DNA of 64,000 nt from DAISKN01 sp963716925. GTDB taxonomy: Bacteria > Acidobacteriota > Vicinamibacteria > Marinacidobacterales > SMYC01. The stretch spans positions 806,001 through 870,000 of the forward strand of contig CAVQUX010000033.1 of assembly GCA_963716925.1 (NCBI GenBank), in the 5' to 3' direction. The notes below the pieces were generated by a model. That model saw only the letters and a program-made list of their open reading frames with translations. It made no database searches and was not told the DNA's origin. Position numbers and translations under genes: made by a program. Below, piece by piece: positions 60,571-64,000 of the stretch (its first letter is position 1; every line of letters starts with the position of its first letter).

Positions 60571-61850
60571 GTGCTCGGGCTGATCGTGCTCGGGGCGGCG
60601 GGGTGGCCGACGGCGGGGTTCACCGAGGATTCCCCACCCCCGGAAGAGCCCGTGCTGGAGCGGGTCATCCCGTCGCTCAGCGAGACGGTGCCCACCCTGT
60701 CGCCGTTTCTCCGGGACACGGGCCTGAGCCTGCACCTGCGCACGTACTACCTGGACGAGCAAAAGCCGAGCGGCACGCTGAGCGAGGCCTGGGCCGGCGG
60801 CGGCTGGCTCCGCTATCGGTCCGGGTGGCTCCTGGACACCCTGGGGATCGGCGCGACCTTCTACGGCTCGGCGCCGCTCTACGCCCCGGCCGACACGGAC
60901 GGCACGCTCCTCCTCAAGCCAGGGCAGGAGGGCTACGCCGTCCTGGGGGAGGCGTACGCCGTGCTCCGGTACACGGACTACGCCCGCCTTACCGGCTATC
61001 GGCAGCTGGTGGAGCAGACGTACATCAACCCGCAGGACAACCGGATGACGCCGAACACCTTCGAAGCCGTGACGCTCGGGGCACAGTCGGCCCCGTCGAC
61101 TACCTCGCGGGCTACCTCTGGAAGATCAAGCCGCGGAACGCGGACACGTTCATCAGCATGGCCCAGCAGGCGGGGGCGACCGGGAGCGACGACGGCGTGG
61201 CCGTGGCCGGGGTCCGGCTGACGCCGGTGCCCGGAATGCGGATCGACGTCAGCGAGCAATACGGCGTCAACACCTTCAACACGGCCTATGCCGAGGTCGA
61301 GTACCGGCAGCCGCTCGGCGAGGACTGGACGCTGGGCCTGGGCGCCCAGGTGACGGATCAGCGCGCCGTCGGTCAGGCCCTCGTCGCCAACGCGGCGACC
61401 AAGCAGTGGTCCACGCAGGTCGGCGGGGCTCGGGTCCAGCTGATCTACCGGGAGCTCACGCTGTCGGGGGCCTTCTCGATCACCGGCTCGGGCAACACCA
61501 TCCAGACGCCGTGGGGCACCTACCCCGGGTACCTGGCGCTGATCGACCAGGACTTCGACCAAGCCCGGGAGAAGGCCGTCGGGGTCACGGTGGCCTACGA
61601 CTTCTCCAAGCGGGTCATCCCAGGCCTTAGCGCTTACATCACCATCGCCTCGGGCTGGGACGCCATCAACCCGGCCACTAAGGCGACGGCGCCCAACCAG
61701 ACGGAGTATGACGTCACTGTCGACTACCGCCCACGCTGGCGCAAGGGGCTGTGGCTCCGGGTGCGCGCGGACGTCCTCGACCAGGCCGGGGCAGCCCAGC
61801 CCGGCTACCAGGTGCGCGTGATCCTCAACTGGGAGATCCCGCTGCTATGA
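60571..61850 (+). CDS. OprD-type outer-membrane porin, one-base frame break
   Basis: Signal-like start VLGLIVLGAAGWPTAGFTED, then LRDTGLSLHLRTYYLDEQKP, GGGWLRYRSGWLLDTLGIG and INPQDNRMTPNTFEAVTLG, the OprD family pattern. Near 61,080 the frame breaks; adding one G to GGGG joins AVTLG to GTVGPVDYLAGYLWKIKPRN and the barrel continues to VILNWEIPLL. About 427 residues when repaired. Start uncertain: GTG 60571 has a poor n-region and an upstream CTG would be needed for basic residues. Uptake of small organic ions is typical of the family. Confidence 0.78.
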
Positions 61851-62128
61851 ACCGGTCACACGGGGAAGAAGCGGATGTCGTCCCCGGCGCCGCGGGGGGT
61901 TCCCGGGTTGGGGCTGGACGTTTCACAAAGTCGCCGTTCCCTCGGGGGCGCGGTCGACGGGGAGGCCGAGAATGAGGAGGAGCGTCGTCAGATAGGTCCG
62001 GGTCCGAGCGGACGCGAGGATGGACCTGCGGTTCCATCAGCGCCGCACCCGGGTCTGGGTGGGGGACGGTCGGGACGTCCCGAGGCGACTCGAATAGCGA
62101 GGGGCACGGTCTGAGCCAGGAGACTCGC

Positions 62129-62548
62129 ATGAACAAGGTAACACCGACGCCCAGCGACCCACGCGTGAACATGGCTCGCGAGCGGACGGGCATGGCCATA
62201 TTCCGCACGCAGCTCGCCTTGGATCGGACGACCCTCGCCTGGGTGCGGACGACGTTGACCATGGCGAGCTTTGGCTTTGGTCTGGTGGGCTTCTTCCGTT
62301 CCCTGCGCGGCCAGGCGCCGACGCCGGAGAACATCCGGTTGCACCAGGGCGCCATTCGGTTCGGCGTTGCGCTGATCGTGCTTGGGACCGGCGGCATGGC
62401 GCTGGCCGCGCTGTCGCACTGGTTCACGCTGCGAAGGCTCCGACGGGGAGAACCCCTGGCGCTGACCAAATGGCCGTTGACGATTGTGCTGGGGCTTCTG
62501 CTGACCATCATCTGCATCGCGGGTCTGTGGTCGCTGTTTGACCGGTGA
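62129..62548 (+). CDS. DUF202/YidH-family membrane protein
   Basis: 139 residues: the DUF202 signature FRTQLALDRTTLAWVRTTLTMASFG followed by three membrane helices (about 45-63, 78-100, 116-134). Small inner-membrane family of unknown role. GGAGA 7 bases before the ATG. The 278 bases upstream (61,851-62,128) show no gene. Confidence 0.87.
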   Translation: MNKVTPTPSDPRVNMARERTGMAIFRTQLALDRTTLAWVRTTLTMASFGFGLVGFFRSLRGQAPTPENIRLHQGAIRFGVALIVLGTGGMALAALSHWFTLRRLRRGEPLALTKWPLTIVLGLLLTIICIAGLWSLFDR

Positions 62549-62784
62549 GAAGCGATGATGCCACAAACGGCATGGCCGCTCTTCCGGCCTCCGCGGGAGT
62601 CGGAGCACCCAGACCCTGGCGGCCCGAGGCAGGGGATCGCTGCTCGGCCTGGCACGGAGCCGGGGCGGTTTGCGGTGGATCGCGGCAACCTCACTGACCA
62701 CGTGCGTGTCCGCCCGGCCGGGCGTCAGGACGAATGTGTCGATACGGACCTGGGCCATCGGGGCGTTCGCGGCGCACGGCGTCC

Positions 62785-63444
62785 ATGAACGAGCTGACCC
62801 AGACCATCCGCGACGAGCCGCGCTGGCCTCCGGCGCTCGCGATCCTTGCCGTGCTTGGCCTGCTGGCCGTGTTACCCCACCACGTTCAAGTGATGCCGGT
62901 ATGGGTATCTCGCGTGGCGGCGCTCGCGATTCTGGTACCGATGGCTGCCGTCGCGCTCACGACGGCGAACGCGCTGTGGCTGCGCATCGAGCGGACGATG
63001 ATCATGCTGCTTGCTGTGGCGTATGTCGGCAACACGATCGCGGAGCTGGCGGATATGATCGGCATTATCATGATTCACCCGCCGGAAACCCGTTCAGTTT
63101 CGCTGCTCTCTTCATCACTTGCGATCTGGGTGACCAACATCCTGACCTTCTCCTTGCTCTACTGGCAGATCGATCGGGGTGGCCCGTACGCTCGGGCGAG
63201 GCAGTCGAGCGTAAAGCCCGATTGGCTCTTTCCGCAGATGGCCGCTCCCGAAGACACGCCACCCGGCTGGCGGCCCATGTTTCTCGACTACCTGTCTCTT
63301 GGATACAACACGGCGACGGCGTTCAGCCCTACCGATGTCTTGCCGCTGACGCGGCGGGCCAAGATGCTGATGATGCTTGAGAGCACGATCTCGCTCTTGA
63401 CGCTCGTCATTGTTGCGGCCCGCGCGGTCAACGTCCTCCCGTAG
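62785..63444 (+). CDS. multi-pass membrane protein with channel-like C-terminus
   Basis: 219 residues with four or five helices (about 20-38, 45-62, 70-88, 112-130, 195-215). Before the last helix is DYLSLGYNTATAFSPTDVLP, a re-entrant-looking loop with T-A-F-S-P-T-D that resembles pore regions of two-helix channels. No cytosolic regulatory domain. Similar proteins are usually listed only as predicted membrane proteins; ion conduction is a guess. Confidence 0.65.
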   Translation: MNELTQTIRDEPRWPPALAILAVLGLLAVLPHHVQVMPVWVSRVAALAILVPMAAVALTTANALWLRIERTMIMLLAVAYVGNTIAELADMIGIIMIHPPETRSVSLLSSSLAIWVTNILTFSLLYWQIDRGGPYARARQSSVKPDWLFPQMAAPEDTPPGWRPMFLDYLSLGYNTATAFSPTDVLPLTRRAKMLMMLESTISLLTLVIVAARAVNVLP

Positions 63445-63523
63445 CAACGCGCGCGGCGTCGAAGGAAGGACTGGACCGGGAGTCTTGGGTGCAGACGCCG
63501 ACACACCGGGAGGGACAGACGAG

Positions 63524-63745
63524 ATGGTCAGGCTCGCGAACTGTTCGAAGAACGGACCTCGACCGCTCCAGGCCAAGGGGGCAACCACCTGGGTGGGCCG
63601 TTCGTCGTGCACAGAGCAGTACGCGAAGGGCAAGAGCCTGCGGGAGACGTGCCCGCGTAAGACTGCCAACCGCCGTGGTGGATCGAGAGGCCACGGGGCA
63701 CCCGGAGATCGTCTCGCTGTCAGGCGCGCGTGCCTTGGACGGTAA
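63524..63745 (+). pseudogene. truncated second copy of the DUF2252 N-terminus
   Basis: From ATG 63524: MVRLANCSKNGPRPLQ and EQYAKGKSLRETCPRKT align with MSRFARSSRKHPRSLQ and EQYAQGKSLRDKCPRKT of the intact gene at 58510. After CPRKT the match fades and the DUF2252 core is absent. Ribosome site GGGAGGG is 8 bases upstream. A duplication remnant, or the start of a gene broken by deletion. Confidence 0.72.
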
Positions 63746-64000
63746 GCGGAATCTCGGAAGAGCCGGCGTTACGTCAGAGAGGGCCTCTGTCTCGTCGACG
63801 CTCGCCGGCAGCGGTGCGCGACATGATCGCTTGCTAACGGCCGGGCCAGAGCTTGGCCGTCAGGATGCTGTTGTCGGACAATGTCCCCTCGACGTTCATG
63901 ACGCGGTCGCCGCCAGAGTTGCGGGCTTCAACATGGAGGACGTGCTTCAGAAGCTGCAGGAGGGTTCCGGATCGAAGTAGAACGGACGCGGCGGGGCACT
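63746..64000. other. no gene recognised
   Basis: Open frames reach 63,980 (ending MEDVLQKLQEGSGSK) but show no family pattern and share sequence space with the DUF2252 remnant. Nothing further supported. Confidence 0.3.

Noticed and set aside
62555..62758. Possible remnant gene on either strand before the channel-like gene
   Set aside because: Open frames read smoothly for ~35 residues (minus strand, AQVRIDTFVLTPGRADTHVV) but no family was recognised and no ribosome site supports it.

Overview
The window looks like high-GC bacterial DNA, probably a metagenome-derived contig, and it falls into two parts that meet near position 42,953. The left part (1 to about 42,950) is dense, operon-rich housekeeping DNA in which neighbouring genes repeatedly overlap by 4 bases (GTGA or ATGA). 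Its content points towards Acidobacteriota or a relative, which is an inference: several Hanks-type Ser/Thr kinases, bacillithiol genes bshA and bshB1, a separate glyQ/glyS pair, a TonB protein and a cytochrome-porin.

Left part by region. 1-5,313 (minus): 2-oxoacid dehydrogenase operon lpd-lipB-E1alpha-E1beta-E2, truncated at the window edge. 5,715-9,326: hotdog thioesterase with a histone-H1-like tail, alpha/beta hydrolase, family-5 uracil-DNA glycosylase and a kinase. 9,400-13,248: PEGA-domain kinase with a strong terminator, then a sigma54 activator. 13,365-16,444: bacillithiol genes and a haem-motif outer-membrane barrel. 16,595-24,627: CBS protein, YjbQ, RecO, GlyQ, GlyS, MutL and a degenerate M29-like exported protein. 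24,637-30,625 (minus): phoH-pgpH-ybeY-corC-era. 30,876-34,074: aspS, gamma carbonic anhydrase, aspartic protease-like protein. 34,119-42,952: GT-C-like membrane protein, FadJ-type enzyme, TonB, third kinase, a dcd/dut pair, ndk and the last ~59 codons of sucD.

sucD stops abruptly at about 42,953. The right part (43,000-64,000) is accessory DNA: an ArsR-regulated metal module (ArsR, P1B-type ATPase with a CSC motif, Met/Gly-rich exported protein, DUF302, SHOCT), then a 3' half of tRNA-fMet with its terminator, which looks like an attachment-site scar. After that come a BASS transporter, a GAF-sigma54 activator, an exported protein and STAS protein within a duplicated segment, arylsulfatase, outer-membrane barrels, a metallophosphoesterase, small membrane proteins, DUF2252, DUF202 and a channel-like protein. 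This part is littered with gene remnants: RND C-terminus, zinc-ribbon start, lipoprotein/SLC13 joint, a second STAS start and a second DUF2252 start. It is either a decaying genomic island or a chimeric join to another genome.

Single-base frame breaks, mostly in short homopolymers, interrupt pgpH, ybeY, dcd, the SLC13 remnant, the metallophosphoesterase and the OprD-type porin on both sides of the junction. Several of these are normally needed genes, so consensus sequencing error is the simplest explanation, and frame-dependent claims in those genes should be read with that in mind.
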